A stretch of 64,000 bases of DNA from JAFARE01 sp963777285 (lineage in GTDB: Bacteria; Chloroflexota; Dormibacteria; Aeolococcales; Aeolococcaceae), in NCBI GenBank assembly GCA_963777285.1, contig CAVZPR010000002.1, forward strand, positions 682,001 through 746,000, in the 5' to 3' direction. Shown piece by piece: positions 1-8,922 of the stretch. Below the pieces are notes generated by a model. It saw only the letters and a program-made list of their open reading frames with translations, did no database searches and was not told where the DNA came from. A program made the translations under genes and the position numbers. Each line of letters begins with the position of its first letter. Position 1 is the first letter of the stretch.

Positions 1-1632
1 TCCCTGGTCGATCGTCTGCTTCGCGCCCTTTTCGACGGACGGGCGGAACTGATGCGGGATCGAGCCGCCGAAGATCTTGTCCTCCCACTCGTAGCCGCCG
101 CCGCGCGGCAGCGGCTCGACCTCGATGGTGCAGTCGCCGTACAGACCGGCGCCACCGGACTGCTTCTTGTACTTGTGGGCCACGCGCGCGCTGCCGGTGA
201 TCGTTTCGCGGTAGGGGATGCGCGGCGGATTGAGCACCGCATCCACGCCGTACTTGCGCTTCATCCGTTCCAGCGCGACGTCGAGGTGCACGTCACCCAG
301 CCCGTGCACGAGCACCTCGTTCGTCACCGCGTCGCGGTCCGCGGAGAACGCGATGTCCTCGTCGTGCAGCCGAGCCAGCGCGCTCATGATCTTGTCCTCG
401 TCACCCTTGCTGCGGGCGACGATCGCGGCCGCGTACGAGGCCGCCGGCGGCGAGATCGGGGGCAGCGTCACCACCGCGTCCTTGGCGCACAGCACGTCTC
501 CCGTGGCGGTCTGAGCCAGCTTGGTGACGACGCCGATGTCGCCGGCACCGACCTCCGCCACCGGCGTGATCGTCTTGCCCAGGGGCTGCCCCAGCTGCGC
601 GAAGCGTTCCTCCTGGCCGAGGCGCACGGTCACGGGGTGGCTGTCGCCGGTGAACGTGCCGCGCAGCACCTTGAAGAAGCTGACCTTTCCGAAGGTGTCG
701 ACCGTCGTCTTGAACACGCGCGCGCACAGCTTGCCCGCGGGGTCGCATGCGACCTCCAGCTCGTTGCCCTTGGCGTCGATCGCACGCTGCGCGTGCTCGC
801 GCGGCGAGGGAAGGTAGCGCACGATCGAGTCCAGCACCAGCGACGCCCCCTTCTCCTGGGCCGCTGCCGCGCAGACGATCGGAGTCAGCGAGCCGCGGGC
901 GGTGGCGGTGTGCAGCGCCGTGCGCACCTCCTCGTCGCTGAGCTCGGTGCCCTCCAGATACCTCTCGAGCAGCGCGTCGTCGGTCTCGGCGGCCGCGTCG
1001 ACCAGCGCCGAGTGCGCGCGCTCCACCTCGGCGCGCAGTTCCTCGGGGAACGAGGTCTCCGAGCTGCGCCCGCGAGCGTCGAACTCGTGCGCCCGGTCAT
1101 CGACCAGGTCGACGAATCCACGAAAGCCCTCGGCGCTGCCGATCGGCACCGCGACCGCGATGCACGACCGCCCGAACGCCGCCCGCACCGCGTCCACCGT
1201 GGCCTCGTAGGCGGCGTTCTCCTTGTCCATCTTGTTGACCACGACCAGCGAGGGGAGCCCCGCCGCCGTCACCAGCTCCCACGCCAGCTCCGCGCCCACC
1301 GGCACCGAGCCCGTGGCGGACAGGACCAGCACCGCGGCGTCCGCTCCGGCGAGCGCCTGCACCACCTCACCGGCGAAGTCCTGGAACCCGGGGGCATCGA
1401 TGAGGTTGACGCGGGATCCCTCCCAGTCGCAGTGCGCCACCGCCGCGGTGATGCTGATCGACCGGCGCTGCTCCTCCGGCTCGTGGTCCAGGATGGACGT
1501 GCCCTGGTCCGTGGAGCCGAGCCGCTGCGTGGCGCCCGCGACGTGCAGCAGCGCCTCGCACAGCGTGGTCTTGCCGTCGTGGCTGTGCCCGACGACCGCC
1601 ACGGATCGGATGCGGTCCGGAGGCATCGACAT
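1..1632 (-). CDS. EF-G-like translational GTPase (3' end outside window)
   Basis: Elongation-factor-G-type GTPase; 544 N-terminal residues are visible and the C-terminus lies beyond the left edge. The P-loop is GHSHDGKTTL (residues 15-24), the G3 motif is DAPG (79-82) instead of the usual DTPG, and NKMD (133-136) is the G4 motif. Domain IV begins near the edge with GGGYEWEDKIFGG, close to the EF-G consensus. The altered P-loop and G3 resemble the second EF-G-like group (FusA2/EF-G-2), whose role is less certain than canonical translocation. The ATG at 1632 was chosen because AGGAG lies 9 bases upstream; another in-frame ATG follows two codons later. No rpsL, rpsG or tuf is adjacent, which also argues against the housekeeping fusA. 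Confidence 0.88.
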   Translation of the reverse strand, partial: MSMPPDRIRSVAVVGHSHDGKTTLCEALLHVAGATQRLGSTDQGTSILDHEPEEQRRSISITAAVAHCDWEGSRVNLIDAPGFQDFAGEVVQALAGADAAVLVLSATGSVPVGAELAWELVTAAGLPSLVVVNKMDKENAAYEATVDAVRAAFGRSCIAVAVPIGSAEGFRGFVDLVDDRAHEFDARGRSSETSFPEELRAEVERAHSALVDAAAETDDALLERYLEGTELSDEEVRTALHTATARGSLTPIVCAAAAQEKGASLVLDSIVRYLPSPREHAQRAIDAKGNELEVACDPAGKLCARVFKTTVDTFGKVSFFKVLRGTFTGDSHPVTVRLGQEERFAQLGQPLGKTITPVAEVGAGDIGVVTKLAQTATGDVLCAKDAVVTLPPISPPAASYAAAIVARSKGDEDKIMSALARLHDEDIAFSADRDAVTNEVLVHGLGDVHLDVALERMKRKYGVDAVLNPPRIPYRETITGSARVAHKYKKQSGGAGLYGDCTIEVEPLPRGGGYEWEDKIFGGSIPHQFRPSVEKGAKQTIDQG

Positions 1633-1670
1633 CTGCAGGCGCTCCTGGGACGGGTTCTGGACGGCGCCAC

Positions 1671-1676
1671 ATGGTA
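1671..1676 (-). promoter_or_regulatory. -10-like box for the EF-G-like gene
   Basis: On the minus strand this reads TACCAT, the same box found before several genes here. It lies about 38 bases before the ATG at 1632, which has its own AGGAG, so this transcript would be leadered. No clear -35 was seen. Confidence 0.35.
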
Positions 1677-1701
1677 GCGGCTCGATCTGGGGCCGCGGCG
1701 C

Positions 1702-2547
1702 TCAGCGGCGTCGCGCCACCACGACACATGTTTCTGACAATTGCGTCGCCAACATGCCCGTCCAGCCGTCGCAGATCCGCTCGACGGTGAGCCCGCCACG
1801 GGCGAACAGCCGCGGTATCGAGTCGAAGGGACACAGCCACGCACTCGTGTGCTGCACGGCCACGCGTCCGTCGTCGAAGACGGCGACCTCGCGCATCACG
1901 TACGTGTTGCTTCGCCGGTCGTACGTGCTGTCCCCCAGCAGCAGGTGGCGGCGGTCGGCGAGCAGCGACCGCGAGGCGACCTCCCACCACTCCAGCCGCC
2001 CCGGGAGCTGATCGGGCCGCAGCCGCATCTCCACGATCAGCAGCCCGCCGGGGCGCAGTGCGCGCCGCAGCCGGCGCAGCACCTTCACCTGCTCCGCCCG
2101 AGGAAACGCCTCCAGCACGTGATAGATGAGGAGAGCCGCGTCGAACCCCGAGAGCGCACTGCCGAGCTCGCGCAGGTCCGCGCGCACGAACCGTGTCCGC
2201 CCCGCGAGCCGGGCGCTGCGAGCGGACGTGCGCGCGTGCCGCAGCGCGGCGACGTTGACGTCGACGCCGGTGACGTCGTATCCGGCGCGCGCCAGCCGCA
2301 CGGCGTACAGGCCCGGGCCGCACGCGGCGTCGAGGACGCGCGCCGGTGGCCCTGGGAGCACCTGCTGTAGCCGGCGCACGTGCGCGTCGATCAGTCGGGT
2401 GCGCCTGCTGGCGCCGTCGTGAGACTGGTCGAGGTGCTCGCTCAGCAGTCGCGCGCCGTACTCGCGCTGCCCCCAGTCGAGCTCGTACCTCGGATCGAAT
2501 GCCACCGGCCACGGCTGCAGCGTCGACGGCCGTGGCCGACGGCTCAT
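1702..2547 (-). CDS. class I SAM-dependent methyltransferase
   Basis: Predicted 281-residue methyltransferase. The SAM-binding motif I is VLDAACGPGLYAVRLA (from residue 71), followed by an acidic strand end VTGVDVN and a RPGGLLIVEM segment typical of post-motif III, so the Rossmann methyltransferase fold is clear. The N-terminal 60 residues and the C-terminal beta-rich part give no substrate clue. It starts with ATG 8 bases after the stop of the upstream peptidase gene and is probably cotranscribed with it. Whether it acts on a small molecule or a protein cannot be told. Confidence 0.85.
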   Translation of the reverse strand: MSRRPRPSTLQPWPVAFDPRYELDWGQREYGARLLSEHLDQSHDGASRRTRLIDAHVRRLQQVLPGPPARVLDAACGPGLYAVRLARAGYDVTGVDVNVAALRHARTSARSARLAGRTRFVRADLRELGSALSGFDAALLIYHVLEAFPRAEQVKVLRRLRRALRPGGLLIVEMRLRPDQLPGRLEWWEVASRSLLADRRHLLLGDSTYDRRSNTYVMREVAVFDDGRVAVQHTSAWLCPFDSIPRLFARGGLTVERICDGWTGMLATQLSETCVVVARRR

Positions 2548-2555
2548 GGGCGCGC

Positions 2556-3866
2556 TCAGCCGGCGGCGCGCAGCTGATCGAGCATGGCGAAGAGCCTGTC
2601 CGCGACGCGCTTGGGATCCATCCGGTACGCCGCGTGCTCGTGCTCGTTCGTGATCCAGACGTCGCAATTGCCCAGCACTGACGCCGTTTCCAGCGCCAGC
2701 CCGCGCTCCACATAGGGGTCGTTCCAGTACACGGTGCCGGCGACAGGCACCCGGTTGGCCTGCAGTCGCTCGATGTCGTAGAGCGCAGGCCAGCCGTCGC
2801 GGTCCGCGACGAGGTGCGCCGCGCCGCGCAGCGGCGTCAGCGCGGCGAGCTCGTCGAACATCCAGGGAAAGATCATCTCGCCGGTCAGGTACGGCGCCGG
2901 GTCGGCGTCGAGCGCGAAGCGCGGATCGGATTCGATGACGCGCGACGCCGCCCATCGTGTCGCCGGACCGGAGCTGTAGCAGGGCTCGTGCAGCACGCTG
3001 TAGATGGGATTCGTCGCCGGTGACATCAGCTCGCGCACGAGGTCGTGCACCAGACCGCCGAGCACGCCGAGCTGGTCGAGGTCGTTGGCGGCGCGCTCGA
3101 CGACCGCGTGCAGCTGCGCCATGCCGTGCGAGCGGCCGAGGTACTGGCCCAGCGCGAGGAAGCGATGCGCCGTGAGGCTCTGCCCGGAGGCGTCGACGTC
3201 TGACGTGGAACCGAGGTGGTCGACGATGCGGCGCAGCCGCGCCGCGTCCTGCGGGAAGCGAGCGAGATATGCGCGGTTTCGCTCCGCCATCCGTTCCGCC
3301 AGTACCACGTACGTCTCTTCGGCGTCGTGCAGCACCGGCGCGAAGCCGCCGGTGATGATCGCGGCCGCGACGTGCTCGGGAAGCAGTGAAAGGTAGGTGA
3401 GCGCGCAAAAGCCGCCGAAGCTCTGTCCGAAGATGTGCCAGGACGTGTCGGCCCCGTACACCGCCGCACGCAGCGCGTCGGCGTCGCGCACGATCGCGTC
3501 GGCGCGGAAGTTGCCTATGTAGGCGGCCAGCGCCGCGGCGTCCTGGCGTGGCAGGGCCCGTGCTTCCAGTGGTGTGCTCAGCCCGGTGCCGCGCTGGTCC
3601 AGGAGCACTACGCGGTAGCGCGTCAGCAGCTGCTCCAGCCATCCGGAGCGCTGCTCGGGATAGGCGGATTCGAAGCCGGGACCGCCCTGAAACCAGCAGA
3701 CCGCGGGCAGCGACGCGTCGTCGGCCTTCTCCGCGGCGATGACCTCTCGGGCGAAGACGGAGATCGTCTCGCCGCCGGGGTCGTTCCAGTCCAGCGGCAC
3801 GTCCACCCTGTGAGCGCTGACGACCATGCGGTCCACGGCTTCGCGCCAGAGCGGGAGGGCGGTCAC
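2556..3866 (-). CDS. proline iminopeptidase-like alpha/beta hydrolase (S33)
   Basis: Cytoplasmic alpha/beta-hydrolase of 436 residues, close in layout to prolyl aminopeptidases that remove N-terminal proline from peptides. It shows the oxyanion-hole motif GGPGFES (61-67), DQRGTG after strand 4, the nucleophile elbow GQSFGG (Ser149), a late NDPYVE acid and NEHEHAAY for the histidine. The helical cap between about 190 and 330 is of S33 size. The GTG start at 3866 is preceded by a TACCGT box 7 bases away, suggesting a leaderless message. It is divergent from the plsY-like gene and leads a two-gene unit with the methyltransferase. Confidence 0.87.
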   Translation of the reverse strand: MTALPLWREAVDRMVVSAHRVDVPLDWNDPGGETISVFAREVIAAEKADDASLPAVCWFQGGPGFESAYPEQRSGWLEQLLTRYRVVLLDQRGTGLSTPLEARALPRQDAAALAAYIGNFRADAIVRDADALRAAVYGADTSWHIFGQSFGGFCALTYLSLLPEHVAAAIITGGFAPVLHDAEETYVVLAERMAERNRAYLARFPQDAARLRRIVDHLGSTSDVDASGQSLTAHRFLALGQYLGRSHGMAQLHAVVERAANDLDQLGVLGGLVHDLVRELMSPATNPIYSVLHEPCYSSGPATRWAASRVIESDPRFALDADPAPYLTGEMIFPWMFDELAALTPLRGAAHLVADRDGWPALYDIERLQANRVPVAGTVYWNDPYVERGLALETASVLGNCDVWITNEHEHAAYRMDPKRVADRLFAMLDQLRAAG

Positions 3867-3873
3867 GGCGGCA

Positions 3874-3879
3874 ACGGTA
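3874..3879 (-). promoter_or_regulatory. leaderless -10 box for the iminopeptidase gene
   Basis: TACCGT on the minus strand, 7 bases from the GTG at 3866, with no Shine-Dalgarno between. Confidence 0.5.
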
Positions 3880-3908
3880 GCGCGCCCCGTGCCTGCGAGA
3901 CTTGGCGA

Positions 3909-4592
3909 GTGAATCCCCCTCTGATCGCCGCGGCGGTGGCCTTCGTGCTGGGCTACGCGGTGGGCGCGCTTCCCGTCGCCTGGCTGGTCGTGCGCCGGCG
4001 CCAGGGAATCGACATGCGCAGCCGGGGAGTCGGTGGCACCGGCGCGCTCAACACGGCGGCGGTGGGCGGCCTCCGGGCCGCGCTCTTGGCGGGCGCGCTC
4101 GAGGTGGTCAAGGGCGCGATCGTCGGGGTGCTCGCGCGCCTCTACTCGCCGCAGGGCTGGTTCATCGCCACCGCGATCGCGGGGTGCGTCGCCGGCGACG
4201 CCTTTCCCCTGCTCTTCCGGCGCAGCGGCCGTGGCCTCCTGCCCCTGGTGTCGGGGCTGGTGGTCTCGCTCCCCGCGGCAGGCGTGATCACCGCGCTGGC
4301 GGCGATCCCGGCGGCGCTCTTCACCTCGATGCGAGGCCGCGTGTACGACGCCGTGGTGCTGATCGCCGTTCCGGTGGGGCTGGTGCTGGGCACGCGTCAG
4401 TGGCAGAGCCTGGCGCCGGCGGCAGTCATCGTCGCCGTGCTCCTGGCGCGCGCCGAGCTGCGCCGCCGCCGCAAGGAGCGCGCCCTGGTGAGCGGCCCCG
4501 CGTGGCGAATGGTGATCGACCCGGAACCGGTGCCTCCGGGGCCCACGCCGAGCAGCCGCCGTCAGAATGCCGGGTCGTGGGACAGCTGGTAA
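3909..4592 (+). CDS. plsY: PlsY-like glycerol-3-phosphate acyltransferase
   Basis: A 227-residue multi-pass membrane protein matching the PlsY layout, which transfers acyl from acyl-phosphate to glycerol 3-phosphate to start phospholipid synthesis. Hydrophobic segments lie near 4-25, 55-75, 85-105, 115-140 and 145-160. The first cytosolic loop RSRGVGGTGALNTAAVGG corresponds to the conserved Ser/Gly/Asn motif of PlsY, but diverges from the standard GSGNIGATN form, and the later GKG-type motif reads GRG. A basic tail after 185 is longer than usual. The GTG start follows GAGACT by 6 bases. The divergence lowers certainty about the exact substrate. Confidence 0.65.
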   Translation: MNPPLIAAAVAFVLGYAVGALPVAWLVVRRRQGIDMRSRGVGGTGALNTAAVGGLRAALLAGALEVVKGAIVGVLARLYSPQGWFIATAIAGCVAGDAFPLLFRRSGRGLLPLVSGLVVSLPAAGVITALAAIPAALFTSMRGRVYDAVVLIAVPVGLVLGTRQWQSLAPAAVIVAVLLARAELRRRRKERALVSGPAWRMVIDPEPVPPGPTPSSRRQNAGSWDSW

Positions 4593-5170
4593 CCAACTGG
4601 GTCACGAGCGGCGGGATCTACGCGGTGCTCCTGCTCATGGCGATCAACGCCTGCGGCATCCCCTTTCCCAGTGAGGTGATCATGCCGCTGGCCGGCTACT
4701 TCGCCGCCACGGGCCGGCTCAACGTGGTCGCCGTGGTGCTCGCCGGCGCCGTGGGCGCGCTGATCGGATCGCTGGTCGCTTACGGGGTCTCGCGCCGCTA
4801 CGGGCGGCCGCTGCTGCTCGGCCCCGGGCGCCACGTGGGAATCTCCGCCGACCACCTGGACCTGGCCAACCGATGGTTCGCCAAGTTCGGCTACCCCGCC
4901 GTCTTCTTCGGACGCTTCCTGCCCGTGGTCACCACCTACATCTCCTTCCCCGCGGGGCTGGCGCGGGTGCAGCCGGTGGCCTTCGCGGTGCTCAGCTTCC
5001 TGGGCGCGCTCGTCTGGTGCTCGGCGCTGACCGCCGTGGGATACGCGATCGGCGCCAACTACACGCGCGTGTCAGGAGCGATCGGCAAGGTGGCGATCGG
5101 CCTGGCCGTGGTGGTGGTCCTGGCGCTCGTCGCCTGGTACATCCGGGGCCGGCGCCGCAGCGCCGCCTAG
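4577..5170 (+). CDS. DedA family membrane protein
   Basis: A 197-residue member of the DedA/VTT (SNARE-associated) family, now linked to lipid-carrier recycling and membrane homeostasis. The N-terminal hairpin NACGIPFPSEVIMPLAGY carries the family's Pro-x-Pro-(S/E)-E signature, and FGRFLPVVTTYISFPAG is the conserved re-entrant loop with its arginine. Four to five hydrophobic stretches end in a C-terminal helix followed by RGRRR. The GTG start at 4577 overlaps the end of plsY by 16 bases, so the two are translationally linked, fitting a joint role in membrane lipid handling. Confidence 0.87.
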   Translation: MGQLVTNWVTSGGIYAVLLLMAINACGIPFPSEVIMPLAGYFAATGRLNVVAVVLAGAVGALIGSLVAYGVSRRYGRPLLLGPGRHVGISADHLDLANRWFAKFGYPAVFFGRFLPVVTTYISFPAGLARVQPVAFAVLSFLGALVWCSALTAVGYAIGANYTRVSGAIGKVAIGLAVVVVLALVAWYIRGRRRSAA

Positions 5171-5391
5171 CTCATGTCGGGCCAGGGCGTCCCCGTGGAG
5201 TCGCCGCCCTCGCCCTCTTCACCCTCCGGCCGCTGACGGTAGCGCTCCGCGACCATCTTGTAGGCCACGGTCTTGGGCAGGCCGAGCTTGACCAGGCTCT
5301 TCACCTCGTCGCTCATCACCTTGTCGCGGGCGGTCTCGATCGCCGACACGATGTCGTCGATGCCCACGTTGCTCACGCGTTTCGTCGCCAC
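5167..5391 (-). CDS. small uncharacterised protein (74 aa)
   Basis: A 74-residue soluble acidic-tailed protein I do not recognise. Residues 10-50 look helical, with VKSLVKLGLPKTVAYKMVAE in the middle, and the tail is rich in Glu, Gly and Pro. Its GTG start lies 9 bases after a TACACT box (5401-5406, minus strand), the same leaderless arrangement seen elsewhere in the window, which supports it being real. The stop overlaps the convergent DedA gene by 4 bases. No function is proposed. Confidence 0.6.
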   Translation of the reverse strand: MATKRVSNVGIDDIVSAIETARDKVMSDEVKSLVKLGLPKTVAYKMVAERYRQRPEGEEGEGGDSTGTPWPDMS

Positions 5392-5400
5392 CGCAGAGCC

Positions 5401-5406
5401 AGTGTA
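5401..5406 (-). promoter_or_regulatory. leaderless -10 box for the 74-aa gene
   Basis: TACACT on the minus strand ends 9 bases before the GTG at 5391; no Shine-Dalgarno is present. Confidence 0.45.
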
Positions 5407-5455
5407 CCAACGGCCGTCCCGGCCAAACCCCGGGCAGCCTCAAACCCGGCATCGG

Positions 5456-5461
5456 CATACT
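5456..5461 (+). promoter_or_regulatory. leaderless -10 box for gcvPA
   Basis: CATACT, one mismatch from TANNNT, 7 bases before the GTG of gcvPA. No T-box, glycine riboswitch or Shine-Dalgarno fits in the short upstream space. Confidence 0.4.
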
Positions 5462-5468
5462 TGGAAAC

Positions 5469-6848
5469 GTGGCGTATCTGCCCAACACCGACGAGGACCG
5501 CCGCGCCATGCTCGACGCCGTCGGGCTGCGCGCAGACCGGGACCTCTTCGCTGCCATCCCGGAGTCGCTGCGCGACCCGCACATCGACCTGCCCCCGCCG
5601 CTCGGCGAGCAGGACCTGGTCGCAGAGGTGGAACGCATCGCCGCGCGCAACCGCTCGACGGCGACCTACGACAGCTTCCTCGGCGCCGGCGTGTACCGGC
5701 GCTTCAGCCCGGCGATCGTGCGCGGCAGCATCTCGCGGCCCGAGTTCTACACCGCGTACACGCCGTACCAGGCCGAGGCGTCGCAGGGCACGCTGCAGAC
5801 CATCTTCGAGTTCCAGTCGATGATCTGCGAGCTCACCGGCCTCGACGTGGCCAACGCCTCGCTTTACGACGGAGCGACGGCGGCGGCGGAGGCCATGGTG
5901 ATGGCGGTGCAGGCGACGGGCCGGGCGCGCATCGCGGTTGCGGACTCGGTGCACCCCGAGACGCTTCGCGTGCTGCGCACCTTCGCCGAGGGCCGTCGCA
6001 TCGCCATCGACGTGGTCCCGTCACGCGACGGCGCGGTGACGGCCGCCGACGTCGAGGCCGCGATCAGCGACGAACACGCGGCGCTGCTGCTGCAGCAGCC
6101 GTCCTTCGTGGGCACCGTCGCCGACCTCACGCCGCTCACCGAGCTGGCTCACCGCCACGGCGCGCTGGCCATCGCCGCCACCGATCTGCACGCCTGCACG
6201 GTCATCGTGCCACCGGGCGACGCGGGCTTCGACATCGCGGTCGGCGACGGACAGCCGCTGGGTATACCGCTGTCGTTCGGCGGCCCGCACGTCGGCTTCG
6301 TGGCGGCGCGCACAGCGCTGCTGCGCCGCATCCCCGGGCGCCTCGTGGGCATGACCGTCGACCGCCGCGGCGAGCGCGCGTACACGCTGACGCTGCAAGC
6401 GCGCGAGCAGCACATCCGCCGCGAGCACGCAACTTCCAACATCTGCACCAACCACGCGCTCATCGCCCTGGCGGCGACGGTGTACATGGCGCAGATGGGC
6501 GCGGGCGGCATGCGCGCGGTGGCCGAGGTGAGCGCGCGCCGGGCGCACCACCTGGCGCAGCAGCTCGCCGCCGTCGAAGGGTTCCGCCTGGCGCACCCGG
6601 ACACGCCGTTCCTCTGGGAATTCGCGGTCGAGTGCCCCGGCGGCGACGCTCCAGGCTTCGCCACGTCGCTGCGCGACCGCGGCATCCTGGCGGGCCTGCC
6701 GCTGGGCCGCGTCGACCCGGGGAGGAGCCGGCAGGTGCTCGTGTGCTGCACCGAGATGACCCCGCCAGCGGCCATCGACCGCTACGTGGCGGGCGCGCGC
6801 GCCTTCGCGCGGTCGCGCGAGCGCGCCGCGGTGGCGGCATCGGCGTGA
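5469..6848 (+). CDS. gcvPA: glycine dehydrogenase (decarboxylating) subunit 1
   Basis: N-terminal half of split P-protein, 459 residues. With GcvPB it decarboxylates glycine and passes the aminomethyl group to lipoyl-GcvH. Diagnostic segments are the N-terminal YLPNTDEDRRAML, FLGAGVYRRFSPAIVRG, the YTPYQAEASQGTLQTIFEFQ block and ASLYDGATAAAEA; the C-terminal half has SNICTNHALIALAATVYM. Length matches the split form found in many Gram-positives and archaea. It is followed directly by gcvPB with a 4-base GTGA overlap. gcvT, gcvH and lpd are not in this window. Confidence 0.96.
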   Translation: MAYLPNTDEDRRAMLDAVGLRADRDLFAAIPESLRDPHIDLPPPLGEQDLVAEVERIAARNRSTATYDSFLGAGVYRRFSPAIVRGSISRPEFYTAYTPYQAEASQGTLQTIFEFQSMICELTGLDVANASLYDGATAAAEAMVMAVQATGRARIAVADSVHPETLRVLRTFAEGRRIAIDVVPSRDGAVTAADVEAAISDEHAALLLQQPSFVGTVADLTPLTELAHRHGALAIAATDLHACTVIVPPGDAGFDIAVGDGQPLGIPLSFGGPHVGFVAARTALLRRIPGRLVGMTVDRRGERAYTLTLQAREQHIRREHATSNICTNHALIALAATVYMAQMGAGGMRAVAEVSARRAHHLAQQLAAVEGFRLAHPDTPFLWEFAVECPGGDAPGFATSLRDRGILAGLPLGRVDPGRSRQVLVCCTEMTPPAAIDRYVAGARAFARSRERAAVAASA

Positions 6849-8338
6849 GCGAGGTGCCCGCGGAGCGTCGCGACCGCCCCGGATGGGCGGGCGCCGAGCC
6901 GCTCGTCTTCGAGCTGAGCGACGACTACGAGGCGGGACCGCGTGTCACCGACGCGGGTGTCCCCGGTAGTGGGCTCGAGACGTTGCTGCCCAGGGAATTG
7001 CTGCGCACGCGTCCGGCTCGCGTCCCTGCGGTCCCCGAGGCGGTGCTGGCGCGCCACATCGGCCGCCTGGCGCGCCGCAACCACCACCTGCACCACGGTC
7101 CCTACCCGCTCGGCTCCTGCACCATGAAGTACAACCCCGTGGTGGACGAGCAGCTGGCGTGGCTCGACGGCTTCGCCAACCTGCATCCGTACCAGGACGG
7201 GGACGACGTGCAGGGCGCGCTGCAGCTGATGTGGGAGCTGGAGGGGCTGCTCGCGGCCGTCACCGGGATGCGGCGCATGTCGCTCCAGCCCGCGGCCGGC
7301 GCGCACGGCGAGTGGACCGGCCTGCGCATGATCCAGGCGTATCACGCGCGGCGCGGCGACACGCATCGCACCACGGTCCTGATCCCCGACTCGGCGCACG
7401 GCACCAACCCGGCGTCGGCCGCCGCGTGTGGCCTCGACGTGGTCACGGTGAAGAGCAACCGCGACGGCACCGTGGACGTCGATGACTTCGATCGCCACCT
7501 CGACGGCAGCGTGGCCGCCATCATGCTGACCAACCCGAACACGCTCGGTGTGTTCGAGAAGGACATCCTCGAGATCGCCCGACGGGCACACGCGGCCGGC
7601 GCGCTGCTCTACTACGACGGCGCCAATCTCAACGCACTGGTCGGAGTGGCCCGCCCCGGCGACATGGGGTTCGACGTGGTGCACCTCAACCTGCACAAGA
7701 CGTTCTCGACGCCGCACGGCGGCGGCGGGCCCGGGGCCGGGCCCGTCGGCGTCGCGGAGCGGCTCGTCGACTTCCTGCCCAGCCCCACCGTGGAGCGCGA
7801 GGGCGACCGGTTCCGCCTCGACGACGACAGGCCGCACAGCGTCGGCAAGGTGCGCTCGTACTACGGCAACTTCGGGATGCTGGTGCGTGCGTACGCGTAC
7901 ATACGCGCGTACGGGTCGGCGCTGCCGCAGGTGGCGCGCGACGCGGTCCTCAACGCCCGCTACCTGCAAACGCGCGTCGCGGACATCTTCCCGATGGCGG
8001 TGGACACGCCCTGCATGCACGAGTTCGTCTGCACCACCAAGGGCGCACGCGTGCCGGGGCTGCGCGCCGTCGACGTCGCCAAGCGCCTCCTCGACTACGG
8101 CGTCTATGCGCCCACGGTGTACTTCCCCACGACGGTCCCGGAGGCGTTGATGTTCGAGCCGACGGAGACCGAGTCGAAGCGCAGCGTCGACGACCTCGCC
8201 GACGTGTGCGCCGCGATCGTCGACGAGGCGGAACGCGACCTTGCGTACGTGCAGTCCGCCCCGCACGAGACGCCGGTCGAGCGCGTCGACGAGGTGCGCG
8301 CGGCGCGCATGCCGGTGCTGCGCTGGACGCACGCATGA
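6845..8338 (+). CDS. gcvPB: glycine dehydrogenase (decarboxylating) subunit 2
   Basis: C-terminal, PLP-carrying half of split P-protein, 497 residues. It contains HHGPYPLGSCTMKYNP, SAHGTNPASAAACG, MLTNPNTLGVFE and the PLP-lysine segment HLNLHKTFSTPHGGGGPG. GTG at 6845 overlaps the gcvPA stop by 4 bases, giving tight stoichiometric coupling of the two subunits. The first 45 residues, before ELSDDYE and the family core, are variable. The downstream pyrE again overlaps by 4 bases, so glycine cleavage (one-carbon supply) and pyrimidine synthesis share a transcript. Confidence 0.96.
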   Translation: MSEVPAERRDRPGWAGAEPLVFELSDDYEAGPRVTDAGVPGSGLETLLPRELLRTRPARVPAVPEAVLARHIGRLARRNHHLHHGPYPLGSCTMKYNPVVDEQLAWLDGFANLHPYQDGDDVQGALQLMWELEGLLAAVTGMRRMSLQPAAGAHGEWTGLRMIQAYHARRGDTHRTTVLIPDSAHGTNPASAAACGLDVVTVKSNRDGTVDVDDFDRHLDGSVAAIMLTNPNTLGVFEKDILEIARRAHAAGALLYYDGANLNALVGVARPGDMGFDVVHLNLHKTFSTPHGGGGPGAGPVGVAERLVDFLPSPTVEREGDRFRLDDDRPHSVGKVRSYYGNFGMLVRAYAYIRAYGSALPQVARDAVLNARYLQTRVADIFPMAVDTPCMHEFVCTTKGARVPGLRAVDVAKRLLDYGVYAPTVYFPTTVPEALMFEPTETESKRSVDDLADVCAAIVDEAERDLAYVQSAPHETPVERVDEVRAARMPVLRWTHA

Positions 8339-8922
8339 ACGCGGAGCTGCGCGACGAGCTCCGCGCGCTGGTCGGCACGCGCGCCTTCAGCTTCGGCGAC
8401 TTCACGCTGACCAGCGGCAGGCGCAGTGACTACTACGTCGACGGCAAGCAGGTGACCCTCGACGGCCGCGGGCTGTTCCTGGTGTCGCAGCTGGTCCTCG
8501 GCCGCTGCCGCGAATTGGGCGTCGACGCCGTCGGCGGGTTGACCCTCGGCGCCGACCCCATCGCCGCGGGCGTCGCCGCGCTGAGCGGCGCCACGGACAG
8601 GCCGGTGACCGCGTTCATCGTGCGCAAGGAGGTGAAGGCGCACGGCACCGCGCGTGCCATCGAGGGACCGCCACTGCGCCCGGGTTCGCGTGTGATGCTG
8701 GTCGACGACACGCTCACCACCGGCGGGACGTTTCTGCAGGCGCAGCAGCGCGTGCTCGAAACCGGCGCCACGATCGTCGAAGCACTGTGCGTCCTCGACC
8801 GGGAGGAGGGAGGCGCCGAGGCGCTCGCCGCCGCCGGTCTGCGGCTGCATGCGCTCTTCCGGCGCAACGAGTTCTCCTCCCAGGATGCCGCTCTTCCGCA
8901 GGCGTCAAGCAGCAGCGTCTGA
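8335..8922 (+). CDS. pyrE: orotate phosphoribosyltransferase
   Basis: Converts orotate and PRPP to OMP in de novo pyrimidine synthesis; 195 residues, normal length. The PRPP-binding signature is VMLVDDTLTTGGT, preceded by VRKEVKAHGTARAIEG (the mobile catalytic loop with Lys and His) and by FTLTSGRRSDYYVDGK near the N-terminus. ATG at 8335 overlaps the gcvPB stop as ATGA, which decides the start. Other pyr genes are absent from the window, so this one sits apart from the usual cluster. Confidence 0.93.
   Translation: MNAELRDELRALVGTRAFSFGDFTLTSGRRSDYYVDGKQVTLDGRGLFLVSQLVLGRCRELGVDAVGGLTLGADPIAAGVAALSGATDRPVTAFIVRKEVKAHGTARAIEGPPLRPGSRVMLVDDTLTTGGTFLQAQQRVLETGATIVEALCVLDREEGGAEALAAAGLRLHALFRRNEFSSQDAALPQASSSSV

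Noticed and set aside
52..1677. 541-codon open frame on the + strand at the left edge
   Set aside because: Antisense to the EF-G-like gene; low-complexity Arg/His/Val composition and no motif.
5392..5468. glycine riboswitch upstream of gcvPA
   Set aside because: Only 77 bases lie between the genes, the putative -10 box is 7 bases from the start, and no tandem glycine aptamer core is present.
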